Part shown: positions 11,838 through 22,756 of the stretch, in pieces
Layout of the letters: every line of letters starts with the position of its first letter
How positions within the stretch are numbered: the stretch's first letter is position 1
Origin: Phoronis australis
Taxonomy: Eukaryota; Phoronida; Phoronidae
Direction: 5' to 3'
Length of the DNA stretch: 61,721 nucleotides
NCBI GenBank assembly: GCA_002633005.1
Contig: NMRA01000904.1
Span: forward strand, 10,069-71,789
Made by a program: the position numbers and the translations under genes
Notes under the pieces: model-generated
What the model saw: the letters and a program-made list of their open reading frames with translations, nothing else
The model's database searches: none
What the model was told of the DNA's origin: nothing

Positions 11838-12141
11838 GACCTCCAATCTTCTACAAATTTGTGTATTCTCCTTCAAAGCCTTGTGCCAGGATTTTCACAC
11901 CAGACATCCATGGTACTACATTTCTCCACTGCAGGTGAAGGGTAGTGCTGTTGAAACTTTTTATAGCCGATACAAGTACATATCAAGTAGAAAGCTGACA
12001 TCAGTAAATTTTCCACATGCCGTACTGACAAAGAAACTGCAGAGAGAGGTCAGAGGTATTGTTGTAACCCATGAGATTCCAATCAAGAAAAAGCAAAAAA
12101 GGACTGAGGGACACAACAATGCACTAATTCACATGACATAG
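11838..12141 (+). pseudogene. Exon-like fragment of a transposase-related protein
   Basis: After tttcag at about 11837 the frame runs open to the TAG at 12139. It contains HPWYYISPLQVKGSAVETFY, SRYKYISSRKLTSVNFPHA and a basic end (KKLQRE, IPIKKKQKR). The order YY.SP...GSAVE..FS..K....KLSS.N...A..AL resembles the C-terminal part of uncharacterised transposase-like proteins that recur in marine invertebrate genomes. No partner exon was found nearby. The coding nature is likely; the family link is from memory. Confidence 0.45.
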
Positions 12142-13999
12142 TCACAGTAGTAACATGCCTACCAGTGCTCTGAATATGATAAGACTGCTACAAGTATTTT
12201 ACTAGTGCCATTTTTGGTTCGAATAGCACCTCTCTGTGTGAAAATATACGGTGTACTTTTCATTATGTTGACTGATTTTGTTGGTTAACATTAGCTAATT
12301 TAATGTGATATCATAATGGTTGTGACGTTCATAGATCTGGGAAATGCAACAACGATAACTCTTAAAGTGCATGTGTTTTCTATTGTGCTGTACAACACTA
12401 CAAGGACAGTTGCTACACAAATTTAGAAACAGACCACAGAAAGTTATTTGGACACTTTGAGCAAATGATATGATACACATCAATTTAATTCACGGTTTAT
12501 AAACTGCTACCTGACGATAAAGTTTATCACGCAAACCCAAGTCGCCTTTTGCTCGCATACTTCTGCCTTCAAAGCTTCTTCCTGCCTCTCCTCTGAGGAA
12601 ACCACCAATATGTGCATTGGTATATTTACGACAAGAATTGTTCATACAAAGTCGCAATCACATGTACATCGAAAATGTCGGGCTTGACTTTGTAGTTGTC
12701 ACACCCATTGTCACCAACTCTATATCATCTTTTACCTTGGATTGTCTAATCCGCAAAGCGAAACATGGCAAAATTTGAGGCACACGATTAGAATGTTTAG
12801 TGATGATGTATCGGCAACACGATTTGGACTCACAAGCAGGACTAGTGAACATAATAGAAGTTAGGAAATCACAAGAACACCACTGAACTAGTACTGTACA
12901 ACTAAAACTGAAAGTTCATCCATTGAGAACATTGTACTTTTTCAATTAAAACCTTATTTAAGGTCCTTTCATCCTGAAGACATACTCATGTGCAAGCATG
13001 CTTCACTTAAAGTCAAGTCATGCACTTAAATGGGTGTTGTGTACATATCCTTTGTCTATTTTAGTACTTAAATATGCAATTCAAAGAAAAGTTGCACGTC
13101 AAGTTGCATTTTGGTACAAACAAGTCGAACTACATACTTTAAAGATACATCGTCTCATTAAATTGTGAATATGCAAATGAAGTGCTAATTTACAAACTAC
13201 CCTGGATCTTTCAATATCAATGTACCGGAAACCATCCCAGAACGAGTTACAATTACAATATCACAAAAGTCTCGTTTTGCGAGACTATTTTTACGCAAAT
13301 TTCATTGTTGCCCAAATGAAACAAGGAACAGTTTTTAATATTTGAATATTTCACTATCAAATAACAACTGCATTATATTTGAAATTATTGGGGTTTTTGT
13401 ATGTTTACATTTGTTTTTAAGCTTTCAGTTGCAGTGTTTTCTTTAAAACAGCAAATTGTCTATTGTATGTCGCTATGTGGTCTCCTGTGCCATTTTATTT
13501 TAAATACATCTACATGTACTCAGCAGTCTGTAGCACACCCTTGACAAAGAGCGCATTGCTCGAAATATAGGATATTCAGATACATTTTAGTACTGACACT
13601 TGTCGTTTTAGTTTTACTATTTTAAATTATTTAACAATTGTTTCTTTTTCTGTGCACACATTTCTCCATGAAGTCATTAGGTGGCTGTTGCTAAAATTGA
13701 AATCTTCATGGTTTTAATGAGACGTGGCATCTTCAAAATAGTCTATGTTCAGTTAGTCCTGAAATCAAAAGAAACCTGTGATTCGCATACTGTTTTATTG
13801 GAAACTAATCATGGACATTGTTTTGCTTTCAATCAGTGAGAAAGTCACCTGCTTTGCAATGAGGGTCATTAGAGTGAACTGAGCAAAGTTTGCAACAATT
13901 CAGTCTTGACAATAACATGAATTGATGAGAATTAGACGCAGTCATGTGACCATTGATACAAAACAAAGGACATGAATACTTTTATAACTCCCAATCTCA
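12142..13999. other. AT-rich stretch without recognised gene
   Basis: The segment 13540-13600 holds the small hairpin GAGCGCATTGCTC followed by GAAATATAGG. Similar hairpin-plus-GAAA tails are found at the 3' ends of some LINEs. Nothing else was recognised. Confidence 0.35.
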
Positions 14000-14003
14000 T
14001 CAC

Positions 14004-14205
14004 TTTATTCCCAGGAAATCAAAATAAATCTTACTTCTTTTTGACATCTGCAGAAATGGTCACAGCAGCCAGAATTTTTCTTCTCTGATTGTATGATGCA
14101 TCATCCCTGTTCTTCTTGTATGTACGGAACATCTCTCTAATACAACCACCAGCTGCCAGTACATGTAAACCCCAATCAGGTGAGCCTGGGGTGGGAGTCC
14201 AGAGG
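14004..14205 (-). CDS. Terminal exon of an unidentified gene, with poly(A) signal
   Basis: On the minus strand, after a pyrimidine-rich ...cccaccccag, the frame reads SPDWGLHVLAAGG, CIREMFRTYKKNRDDASYNQ, a basic RRK, AVTISADVKKK and stop TAA (14031-14033). AATAAA follows about 22 bases beyond the stop (14004-14009). Acceptor, open frame, stop and poly(A) signal together make a good last exon. The preceding exon may lie in the 14215-14667 frame, but I could not fix the junction. The protein is not recognised. Confidence 0.45.
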
Positions 14206-14214
14206 TACGACTTA

Positions 14215-14667
14215 TTAAACTGGGGCCGGGAAAAAGATTCCGTCTACTTGCGACACTGGTGCTTTCAGTACTGGTAGAGGCTGCTGTACTAGCAGAGGAC
14301 ACGGTGGCGAATCCAGAGGACTCGCGGTGCATATAGAAAAAGTAGCATTGCACACTGCACTGCGTTGCAAGTCAGTGTCATGTTTAGTCCTCAAGTCCAA
14401 TTGTGGTAGCACCATATGATATGGCCGAATAAATTTTCTGTGAACTTTCACGTAGAGCATGACCGCACTTAGTGCGCGAAACACTACGTCGGCCTCGCTC
14501 TTCGCCAGCCGTTTCCTGGCGATTCGATCCGCAATATTCCGATTTAGTTCATGGAAGAAGCCGGAAAACTCGTCAAATATTACTTCACTAAACGGAGCCG
14601 AGACAAACGTGTCCCACAGAAGTTTATTTGCTGGATAAAATCCGTCACAATGAAACTCTTTTGTCAA
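14215..14667 (-). CDS. Unidentified 150-codon frame upstream of the terminal exon
   Basis: One of the longer open frames in the window. The first 80 residues look protein-like: FYPANKLLWDTFVSAPFSEV, FSGFFHELNRNIADRIARKR, LAKSEADVVFRALSAVMLYV. The last third is Pro/Ser-rich and may already be intron. It lies in the right order and strand to feed the exon at 14031-14205. No family was recognised and no start codon could be chosen with confidence. Confidence 0.35.
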   Translation of the reverse strand: MTKEFHCDGFYPANKLLWDTFVSAPFSEVIFDEFSGFFHELNRNIADRIARKRLAKSEADVVFRALSAVMLYVKVHRKFIRPYHMVLPQLDLRTKHDTDLQRSAVCNATFSICTASPLDSPPCPLLVQQPLPVLKAPVSQVDGIFFPAPV

Positions 14668-14806
14668 AAACTCACGGAAGTACGCTCATTTCGATGTAAC
14701 AACTGACGAGAATCTCGGAAACTCTCATTTACAGTATGCAAATTTGATATGCTAATGAGGGAGTACTTGACTACTGCGCCATCTATACATCGACGGAAAA
14801 GCTTAA

Positions 14807-14962
14807 AGGCGAAGGCAACCTTTTTCCATGTCATTTTGAGCTAAAATAAGGTTGATTGATTATCCTAGACATATTTTCCACTTAATTACAGCTTTTCGTA
14901 ATTTTATTAATTACCCGCCCGCTACTCCGGAAGTGACGTTTTAGGAGGCAAGCATTTCCCGC
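14807..14962. repeat. Left terminal inverted repeat of the TTAA element
   Basis: Begins AGGCGAAGGCAACC and ends near GGCAAGCATTTCCCGC. Differences from the right end are few, e.g. TTGATTGATTA against TTGGTTGGTTA, and one extra A in TTAATTACAGC. Confidence 0.85.
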
Positions 14963-15071
14963 TTATTGGGTTTCATATAGTCTGACTGTGAGAGCTGCCG
15001 AGTCAGTCATTGTTCTACCTCGGTTGTGTTAAGTTCCGTCGTCGTTTGCTTTCATTTACTAGTCAGTCAAC

Positions 15072-15880
15072 ATGCCACACTGTTGCTGCGTACCAGGATG
15101 TACTAATTATCGGCTCACGCACGCTTTCGGAGTACCTTTGCATCGCTTTCCGATGGATGACACACTTCGCCGTACTTGGCTCGTTCGTGTGAAGAACGCA
15201 GCGTTACCCGTCCACGCAACGTACAAAGCAGTGGAGAATTAACCGTGTGTGTGGCAAGCACTTTCTGCCGTCCGATTACGAAAGGTATTTGCACGTTGAA
15301 CTGGTGAAGGTCCCTGCGAAACAACGTCTGAATAAGGATGCCATTCCTTCTGTGTTGATTCCCGGCAGTGCCCCGTCGCCACCCCCGAGAAGTGCGTTTT
15401 TGAAGCGAGAAGCCTCGCGAGCTGTGGCCAGTACAGTGACTGGAGCCAGTGGAGGCACTTCCTCTACTGTCACCCGTGCCTCCGAACGTACCCCAGAGCG
15501 TGCAATTCCTGGAACCAGTAGTGATTCGCCCTGTGCTGTTTTCTCCAGCCCAGAGCCTCTGAGCAGCCCTGCAGCGATATTGAGTAGTGTTAGTGATTAC
15601 AGGCTCAGTTCGACACCCAGTGAAGAGGACAGTTCTTCGTCCAGTGAACAGATCGGTGAGCCAAACTTTGATAAGTTTATTGTGGACTTGTCTAAAGTGT
15701 TGGAGCTATTTAGAAGGTGCCAGGTGTGTTGCGAGGGAGTCACACGACACGATTTAAGCAGTTTGGGTGCTCAGGTTACCATCCAGTGGGAGTGTGTCGC
15801 GAGACACTCTGGAAAGTGGGACAGTTGTTCCTCTGTCCGTGGTATGCCGGAGGTCCACTTAACCATGTCCTGTAGTGGCT
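15072..15880 (+). pseudogene. THAP-domain transposase, N-terminal part, frameshifted
   Basis: From the ATG at 15072 the frame reads MPHCCCVPGC, then HRFPMDDTLRRTW and KNAALPVHATYKAVEN before TAA at 15240. The domain continues in another frame with WRINRVCGKHFLPSDYE, the second Cys/His pair, and DAIPSVLIPG, the AVPTIF-type box. One indel near 15235 therefore breaks an otherwise complete C2CH THAP domain. Next come a long Ser/Thr/Pro linker and FRRCQVCCEGVTRHDLSSLG with WECVARHSGKWDSC, resembling the C..C..G....C..GH...W zinc-like region that follows THAP in this transposon family. The DDE core is absent. Confidence 0.75.
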
Positions 15881-16166
15881 TGGCCTCGTCAAACTCTGAA
15901 CAGCACAAGCATTCCATTGAGGTAGGCATAACAATGCACACAGTGCATTTGCACCAAGATGTGTCACCACGTCTATCCTCAGTAGCCACCTCGTTTCTCT
16001 CAACAGTTGTCTGTGCCTGTGCGTACTCTGCCTCGTTATACTCGGGCTCAAACATGTACCCACCCACTGAATGTCCGTGAAAAAATTCCTCGTCACCACT
16101 GCTGTGAACAAGGTCTCCGTTACTCACACTACTGTCACTGTGGTACGGGTCACCGACTCCAGCCAT
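15880..16166 (-). CDS. Second ORF of the TTAA element: P2X7-ballast-like Cys motif
   Basis: The minus-strand frame starts with MAGVGDPYHSDSSVS after an alternative Met at 16184. An acidic Ser/Tyr-rich stretch (SGDEEFFHGH, EPEYNEAEYAQ) is followed by DTSWCKCTVCIVMPT and ECLCCSEF. The pattern WC.C..C..MPT...EC.CC matches what I recall of the zinc-binding cytoplasmic ballast domain of P2X7 receptors (P2RX7_C) and its stand-alone homologues in marine invertebrates. Past about 15880 the frame is antisense of the transposase and should not be trusted. It converges on the transposase gene. The role in transposition is unknown. Confidence 0.6.
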
Positions 16167-16344
16167 TTTCAGCTTACAACACAATAAACAATCCCTAAAT
16201 CCAACGTAGTTGAGTTCTCTACTAACCTATCTTGCCGCAGAATACTCGCCGATGGAAAGTAGTGGCCACAATTGTTGAAAAGCTGCACAAAACAAAAGTA
16301 GAATAGAACAGATTCGCACGGTAAAGTCAACGCAAAACCAAGTT

Positions 16345-16499
16345 GCGGGAAACGCTTGCCTCCTAAAACGTCACTTCCGGAGTAGCGGACGAGTAATTTA
16401 TAAAATTACGAAAAGCTGAATTAAGTGGAAAATATGTCTAGGATAACCAACCAACCTTATTTTAGCTCAAAATGACATGGAAAAAGGTTGCCTTCGCCT
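16345..16499. repeat. Right terminal inverted repeat of the TTAA element
   Basis: Inverse of 14807-14962, running from GCGGGAAACGCTTGCCTCC to GGTTGCCTTCGCCT before TTAA. Confidence 0.85.
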
Positions 16500-16503
16500 T
16501 TAA

Positions 16504-16971
16504 ATACCCGTGAATGCGTGTGGGAAATTGCGATTTCGTGCGCTGAAGTCGATATTTTCAAAGTACAATTACATCACTTTTTAAGGTTGCAAAGTGAGTT
16601 TTTCGATATCTTTCTATAGAAAAAGTTTAACTCTCTCTGATTAAATCATCTGTTTTCGTTTAAATGAAACTTAACTCCTTAAATTAGTCTGGGGAAGGAG
16701 ACCAAAAACGGCGGTTTAGCTAGTTGTCCCTTCCTGGTTATCTCTTCCTGGTTTTACCCAGGTACCCATTCTTCCCATGCTGACTCATGGGCATATGCAG
16801 ACAGACGCTAGAATAAGAACATGGGTGTTACTTAGTGCAATACACTGATTGCACGACTGTGCGAAGCGCGTGGGCCAAGTAGTGCGTGCCCACCAATAAC
16901 GTGAAGTGCCGGGGGCGGATTGTGGTGTCAACGGCAGGGACGGGTAACGGGCTGTTTCCAAAAGAACTTAT
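16504..16971. other. Unassigned sequence
   Basis: Contains at 16710-16757 the inverse of the short motif seen at 7098-7140. No gene was seen. Confidence 0.4.
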
Positions 16972-17229
16972 CTATGCGCGCACCCAGCTTAAAAAATGGG
17001 GGGCTCGAATTTTTGAGAATGTGGGTATTTTAATAAGATTCACAGGGTACGCTCAGGTCTTTGAATTGTGCATTCGCCGAAGTTTGGTAGTTCCTGCCTT
17101 ATCAGTGGACTTTCATCTCGTTTACTACATTTTTCGAAGTTTTTGTTTTTCAGAGGCGGACCTCTTTGCCCACTTCGCCAAATGATGGGGCTCGATCGAG
17201 CCCCCGGGTCTTCCCTGGGTGCACGCATT
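16972..17229. mobile_element. MITE family M1, copy 2 (best ends)
   Basis: Inverted ends: GCGCGCACCCAGC..GGGGGGCTCGAA on the left against CGAGCCCCCGGG..CCCTGGGTGCACGC on the right. Related to 2756-2957 and 39270-39515. No coding capacity. Confidence 0.65.
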
Positions 17230-17724
17230 TACATTGTAGTTTCTTCCACAGACCAGCAAAAGTGTGCTACATCTGTGTGACATCTGTCCAACCAATCAAT
17301 ACATCAGGGAGTAGACATTTATGATCGACATATGTCCAGAGGTTACAATAACAAAGAAATTCGCATAAGAACACGTGACAATCATTAGCCGATGAGAGCC
17401 AAGAGCTGACCAAACTCGAGGCACATGATAAAAACAGACCAATAAGAAGGCTGGGTAAACGACGTGTAGTCCTACACAAAGGAAAAATGGAATAGACCGA
17501 AATGAGGAGGAAAGAAGTAAGACGGGTCGGCATCTATTGTAAAACGTGGATTAGACCAAAGAAATTCAACCCCATTTCGAAGATAATATGTCTGTTGTCG
17601 GCGAGAGGTTGAACATATAGCCCTTGTTTATACGTATAGTACGGACATTATCACTTTGAAAGATCAATGCTTGGGGATGGTGACGGGGTGCTGTGGCGTG
17701 AAAGTTACTGACATGGTAAGTTTT
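17230..17724. other. Unassigned sequence
   Basis: No gene or repeat was recognised. Confidence 0.4.
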
Positions 17725-17960
17725 TGAACCTGACTTATTAAATTTTCAGTTCGGTCGTATTTTATTTTGATCCTGAAGTGAAGAATTTTTGGTCCTCACT
17801 TGATAAATTATAGGTGCTGATGTGATAAATTTTCAGTCTTGACGTGGTGAATTTGGTCTTTATTTGCTCTTTGGTCTTCTGTGTGAATCTCAATTTATTG
17901 GATTTTTTTATTTCCTGCTTAAGTAAAATGTCTGGTTTTGAGATATTTATTTTTGGTCCT
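17725..17960. repeat. Degenerate AT-rich minisatellite
   Basis: Loosely repeated units of about 30 bp of the type CTGANNTGATAAATTTTCAGTC..GGTC run across this stretch. Divergence is high. Confidence 0.4.
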
Positions 17961-18155
17961 GGAGAGTTTGCATGTTTTGCTTGGTTTTAATCTTGCATAG
18001 AAAAGATATGTCGTTAAATGTTTCAAATTAGGCCTCCCATAAATGGGGGGAGAGCAGGTTGTGTAGCATCGTACTATGTAACTTCTAATATAAATCTAGG
18101 TGTTCGTGATTTAGTAATACTATGAAAAATGAGTAGTTATGACTATGAAAAATGA

Positions 18156-18248
18156 NNNNNNNNNNNNNNNNNNNNNNNNNNNNNNNNNNNNNNNNNNNNN
18201 NNNNNNNNNNNNNNNNNNNNNNNNNNNNNNNNNNNNNNNNNNNNNNNN
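18156..18248. other. Assembly gap (93 N)
   Basis: A run of N immediately to the left of repeat B, so the left boundary of B cannot be seen. Confidence 0.95.
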
Positions 18249-19876
18249 TGTTTACTAAATTAAATATACAAATTTGCGCCATTGTGGGTAAAAACGTAAA
18301 AACTGACCGAATAAAATCTTCCTAGAGTAATTTAAATTATTTACCAGCTTTGCAAAAAATGGTTTTCTACAATTATTCTGCTGCTAAAGTTATGGTGTGA
18401 TCTTATGCGTCGACTTTCGACCCAATGAAATATTGCGTCACCTTTTAGCCAGTTTCTTTTTCCCAGATTCTTCAATCAAACGTTCTCCCTCGAGGTTGCG
18501 TAAACGTCTCAACAAATGATCTGAATTGGTTTCACTTCATTATATGTTTTTGGAATTTTGATATCAGTGAACCGAATTTTAGAACAAATTTTGCTGAGAT
18601 GTTGTCATCATCTAATGGGAGATGTTGAAAACATTTTGGAAGTGGTGCGTGTCACAATGAACTTTCTTCAAAACGACGATATACGTTTTTTCGTTAAAAA
18701 AGGCATAGAATTACGCAAGAAGATGACGTAGGATGTTTCTCACTTAAGCGGCCGTAACGGGCAACTTGAATGCCGATAGACTTCCAGATTTTGCATGCAC
18801 ACCCGCCGGTCTTGAGCTCATGTTGATACAAGCTTTTCGACGAGGTGACAAGCGTAACTATCCGGGCTGTGTGAAGTATCGAGGTCTGTTTGGTCTCAAT
18901 AAGCAGTGGCACCTTGCTGTATTTTGAAAATAGTCTTCATGCAACTAGCTGGCTAGATAGGAAGGCTCTAGTTTCGAAAAGATTTTTTACTGCAAAAGTG
19001 ACAATTTCTGAATGATGATGGATGATGGATGACACTATAAACCGATCAGTCTCCCGTTTTCATGCGCCCATGATTTAATATCGGCGCTATCATGTTCAAA
19101 CCATTGTTTATGTTGTTCCTAAAATAAAGTTGGGTTCTATTGCTGTACCAACATATTAAGAAATTATACAGAAATAAGCAACAATTATCTGTGGTAAATC
19201 GCAATATACAGCGTGATGAAGTGATCATCAAGAGCAATACGGATGAGCGCAAATGCGTGATGCTTCTTGAGCATTCCGCTGCATGAAAACACTTGAGGTC
19301 GTGTATTGAGTGTTGTTTTCTGATTGTTATGCAATTTTACTGTAAATTTCAAATTTTGTGCTTGTTTTTGTGCAAAATGTACTGTATAAAAAGTCTCATA
19401 TTTAAATTTAGAAATTATGCTTCCGCGATATCACTTAACCTTTGATTTTACCATGCCGTCATTAATTCAACATAAAGTTTTAGGCTGGTGTCTGGTGTAA
19501 TGTCACGCACTTCGTATTTGTTGGTTGATTCGATTATATTTCCTTTCAATAGTTGAACAAAAGTTGATAAACCGATGTCAAAGACCTGAGTTGCCAGTGG
19601 TGAACGAACAGCGAACAGTTAAATGTTTGTTTGGCCAAAGTTCACCCGCTAAGTCATAAAATGGTAATTGCCGACCAAGGACACGCTTAATCCGAATTGG
19701 TCGTCTACGCTAGGCGACCACTTAGCCGACCCAAGTGCCGACCACAGAGGCGACTCAGTAGACGGCTCCTAGCCGACCGTTGTTGGTCGGCTGCTGGTCG
19801 GCTAGACGACCGGTCGACGGCCGGTCGTCGACCAATTTCCGACCGGTCGGCCAAAAATTCGTGATGTGTGCTGTAC
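18249..19876 (+). repeat. Dispersed repeat B (direct copy of C)
   Basis: Starts TGTTTACTAAATTAAATATA right after the gap and ends AAAAATTCGTGATGTGTGCTGTAC at 19876. It matches 21290-22756 in direct orientation with many small indels; its left 700 bp also matches the inverted insertion at 5343-5990. The last 150 bp is a dense set of GGTCGG/CCGACC words (19735-19855), largely deleted in copy C. Immediately right of 19876 the sequence becomes LINE coding sequence, so B appears to abut or interrupt a LINE. Confidence 0.7.
19735..19855. repeat. GGTCGG/CCGACC palindrome cluster
   Basis: About ten copies of GGTCG or CGACC in alternating orientation, including CGACCGGTCG (19808-19817) and GGCCGGTCGTCGACC. 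The stretch can fold into several alternative hairpins. It is G+C rich against AT-rich surroundings. Confidence 0.6.
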
Positions 19877-20431
19877 GCTGGGTCAGGGCCCATGTGGGAA
19901 TCGATGGCAATGAGAATGCAGACAGACTCGCAAAGATAGGAGCAAGCATTCTGCATTTTGTGCCTGAACCTGCTATCGCGGTATCTTACGGATGTTGCAG
20001 GATGAGTATACGCAACTGGGCACATACCCAGTCAGCAGCCCAGTGGGCATCACTGACTTAACTCCTGCAGAGAGACCAAGGAGAATTTTCCCAACGTGAT
20101 CGAACCAAAAGGTTCAAAAAGCCTGCTGAGTCTAGATAGATTGGGTATAAGACACGTCATTCAAATTTTAACGGGCCACTGCAACCTAGCCCGACACAGA
20201 CACATTACTGGGCATATGGGGAGCTCTGTGTGTCCTGAGTGTGGCACTGACGTAGAATCGCCTAAACACCTGGTAGAGTCTTGCCCAGCTTTTTATAGGC
20301 TAAGGAGCAACCTACTGGATGGCACTGTTACATGCCTACAACATATAGTGCATGGCAACAAATGGAAACGTCTGTCCGTTTTCCTAAAGGAGACTGGCAG
20401 ACTTGAAAACTTTCTTCGCGAGGAGCCATAA
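19868..20431 (+). pseudogene. Non-LTR retrotransposon ORF2 3' end (RNase H and C-terminal Cys motif)
   Basis: 19868-20061 reads RWVRAHVGIDGNENADRLAK, the C-terminal motif of the RNase H domain found in I/Jockey-type LINEs. After a frameshift, 20096-20431 reads LDRLGIRHVIQILTGHCNLA, then CPECGTDVESPKHLVESCP, a C..C........H....C knuckle typical of LINE ORF2 ends, and finally GRLENFLREEP before the stop. Reverse transcriptase and upstream parts are missing; repeat B lies in their place. A T-rich run follows at about 20535. Confidence 0.75.
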
Positions 20432-21289
20432 TTGGGGTCTCGTGCCATTGCTCAGGTGTTTTGTGCAATGGGTCCAACCAAGAGGCCTGCGCACGTCTGA
20501 TGCACCGCAAATGACATCAGACCACCTGCACTGTTTTTTTTTTATATGCCTGGTGAAGATGTAACCCTTATTATCCTCTATGGCTTAACAACTATTATCT
20601 TCATTCATGCCTGTAATAGAGGTACTCCCATGATCATCAAGCATTTGTATTTTTTATTCTAATCAGGTGTGCTTCGAATTTACAGTTAGTAATCATACTT
20701 TTGCAGTGGTTCATAACAAACGGATTCATTAAACCCAGTAAATATTTTTTGCAACTGCCGATCTGCCTATTAGGCATGCATATTGCATCCATCATACCTC
20801 ATCACAGTAAAACTTGTTATCACTCATAGTAGAAACTATTACTTTTATCATTGGCACAAGGGGTTAACAAAATCAGTCAGTGTTTGTAACTGTTGTGTCT
20901 ACATTGCTGATGAATTAAAGTCCTTCAAAATCAATTTTTATAACACTGATTCATGCCAAGGGTTTGAAATTGCGCCCCCTTAAGAGTTTTGACTTGCTCT
21001 GGTGATCAGTAAAACAGATGCCATAAACTTATACACGTTGTTTTTTTAACCTGCGTCATAGAGCTGAAAAGTGTGTGCGTTTTCGTTTGCGAGAGTTTTT
21101 TCTTGAATCACTGGATTAATCATTTTTACACTCTACATGAAAACACAAACTACCTTCATTAGGATTACATGTACTGAGTTACCCCGAAAATATTATTTTC
21201 AAACTTTTACCTTTTGGAGTAGACGTGGAACGCCAAGTATTGTGTTCTTACTCCAAAGGGAGCGGAAGGCTCTAGCCTTGGTGCGAAGC
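20432..21289. other. Unassigned sequence
   Basis: Probably begins with the LINE 3' untranslated region; no other feature was recognised. Confidence 0.35.
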
Positions 21290-22756
21290 TGTTTACTAAA
21301 TTAAATATACAACTTTGTGGGTAAAAGCTGACCAAATAAAATCTTCCTTGAGTAATCTAAGTTATTTACTGGCATTGCAAAAATTGGTTTTCTACAGTTA
21401 TTCTGCTGCTAAAATTGTGGAGTGATCGTTTGCGACGACTTTCGGTGCAATGAAATATTGCGTCAGCTATTAGCCAGTTTCTTTTTCCTAGATCAAACGG
21501 TCTCCCTCGAGGTCGTAAACGTCACAACAAATGATCAGAATTGTTCACGCTTCATTATATGTTTTTGGAATTTTGATATCACTAATTTTGCTACGATGTT
21601 GTCATCATCTAATGGAAGATGTCGAAAAAATTTTGGAAGAGACGCGTGTCACGAATGTACACATTTCTTTGTTACAAAAGGCAGAGAATTACGCAAGAAA
21701 ATGACGTTGGATGTTTTTCGTTTAAACGGCCGTAACGGGCAAGGTGAATGTCAATTGACTTCCAGATTTTGCATGCACACCCGCCGGTCTTTAGCTTATG
21801 TTGATACATTAAAGCTTCACGACGAGGTGACAACGTAACTATCCGGGCTGTGTGCAATTTCGAGGAGTGTCGGAGGTCAATACACAGTGGCACGTTGCTG
21901 TACTTTGACGATAGTCTTCATACAGTTAGATGGCTAGATAGGAAGGCTCTAGCTTCGAAACAATTTTTTACTGCGAAAGTGACAACAAATTCAGAATGAT
22001 GATGGATCATTGATGACACTATAACCGATCACATTCTTCCGTTTTCATGCGCCCTGCATGATCTCAATATCGGCGCTATGTTCAAACCATTGTTTATGTT
22101 GTTCCTATAACAAACTTCTATTCTATTGCTGTACCAACACATTAAGAAATTATACAAAAATAAACAATAGTTATCTGTGGTAAAGCGCAATATACAACGT
22201 GATGAAGTGCCTGAGCAATAACGATGAGCACAAATGCGTGCTGCTTGTTGAGCATTCCGCGGCACGAAAACACTTGAGGTCGTAAAACATCCGGTGTTGT
22301 TTTCTGATTTCTATGCAATTTTACTGTAAAATATCAAATTTCCTGCTCGATTTTATGCATAATGTACTGTATTAAAAAGTCTCATATCTAGAGATAGAAA
22401 TTATGGTTCCGCGATATCACTAACGTTTGATTTTACCACGCCGTCGGTAATTCAACATAAAGTTTACGTTGCTGTATTGTCAGGCACTTCGTTTTTGTAG
22501 GTTTATTCGATTTTACCACCTCTCAATAGTTGAATAAAAGTTGATAAACCGCCACTGGTGAGAGAACAGCGAACAGTTAAATGTTTGTTTGGCCAAAGTT
22601 CACCCGCTAAGTCATAAAATGGTAATTGCCGACCAAGGACACGTTTAGTCCGAATTGGTCGTCTGTGCTAGGCGACCACTTTGCCGACCGCAGAGGCGAC
22701 TCAGCAGACAGCTCGACTAAATTCCGACCAACAAAAATTCGTGATGTGTGCTGTAC
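21290..22756 (+). repeat. Dispersed repeat C (direct copy of B)
   Basis: Same start (TGTTTACTAAATTAAATATA) and end (GTGATGTGTGCTGTAC) as repeat B, about 160 bp shorter, mostly through loss of the GGTCGG cluster. The inner open frames (21422-21838 and minus-strand shadows) are broken in B, so I do not call them genes. Confidence 0.75.

Larger units (their letters stand above)
14803..16503. mobile_element. Kolobok-type DNA transposon, internally deleted (TTAA flanks)
   Basis: The element body is 14807-16499, flanked by TTAA at 14803-14806 and 16500-16503. The terminal inverted repeats are about 155 bp (14807-14962 and 16345-16499), both starting AGGCGAAGGCAACC and about 95% alike by eye. TTAA targets, purine-purine (AG) ends and a THAP-bearing product together fit the Kolobok superfamily. 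Two convergent frames lie inside: a THAP-containing transposase start on the plus strand and a second ORF on the minus strand. The catalytic core is missing. The plus-strand frame runs straight into antisense of the second ORF near 15880, so an internal deletion made this a non-autonomous copy. Confidence 0.8.

Noticed and set aside
21422-21838. 138-codon frame in repeat C
   Set aside because: The same frame is broken by indels in repeat B and in the inverted insertion at 5.3-6.0 kb.
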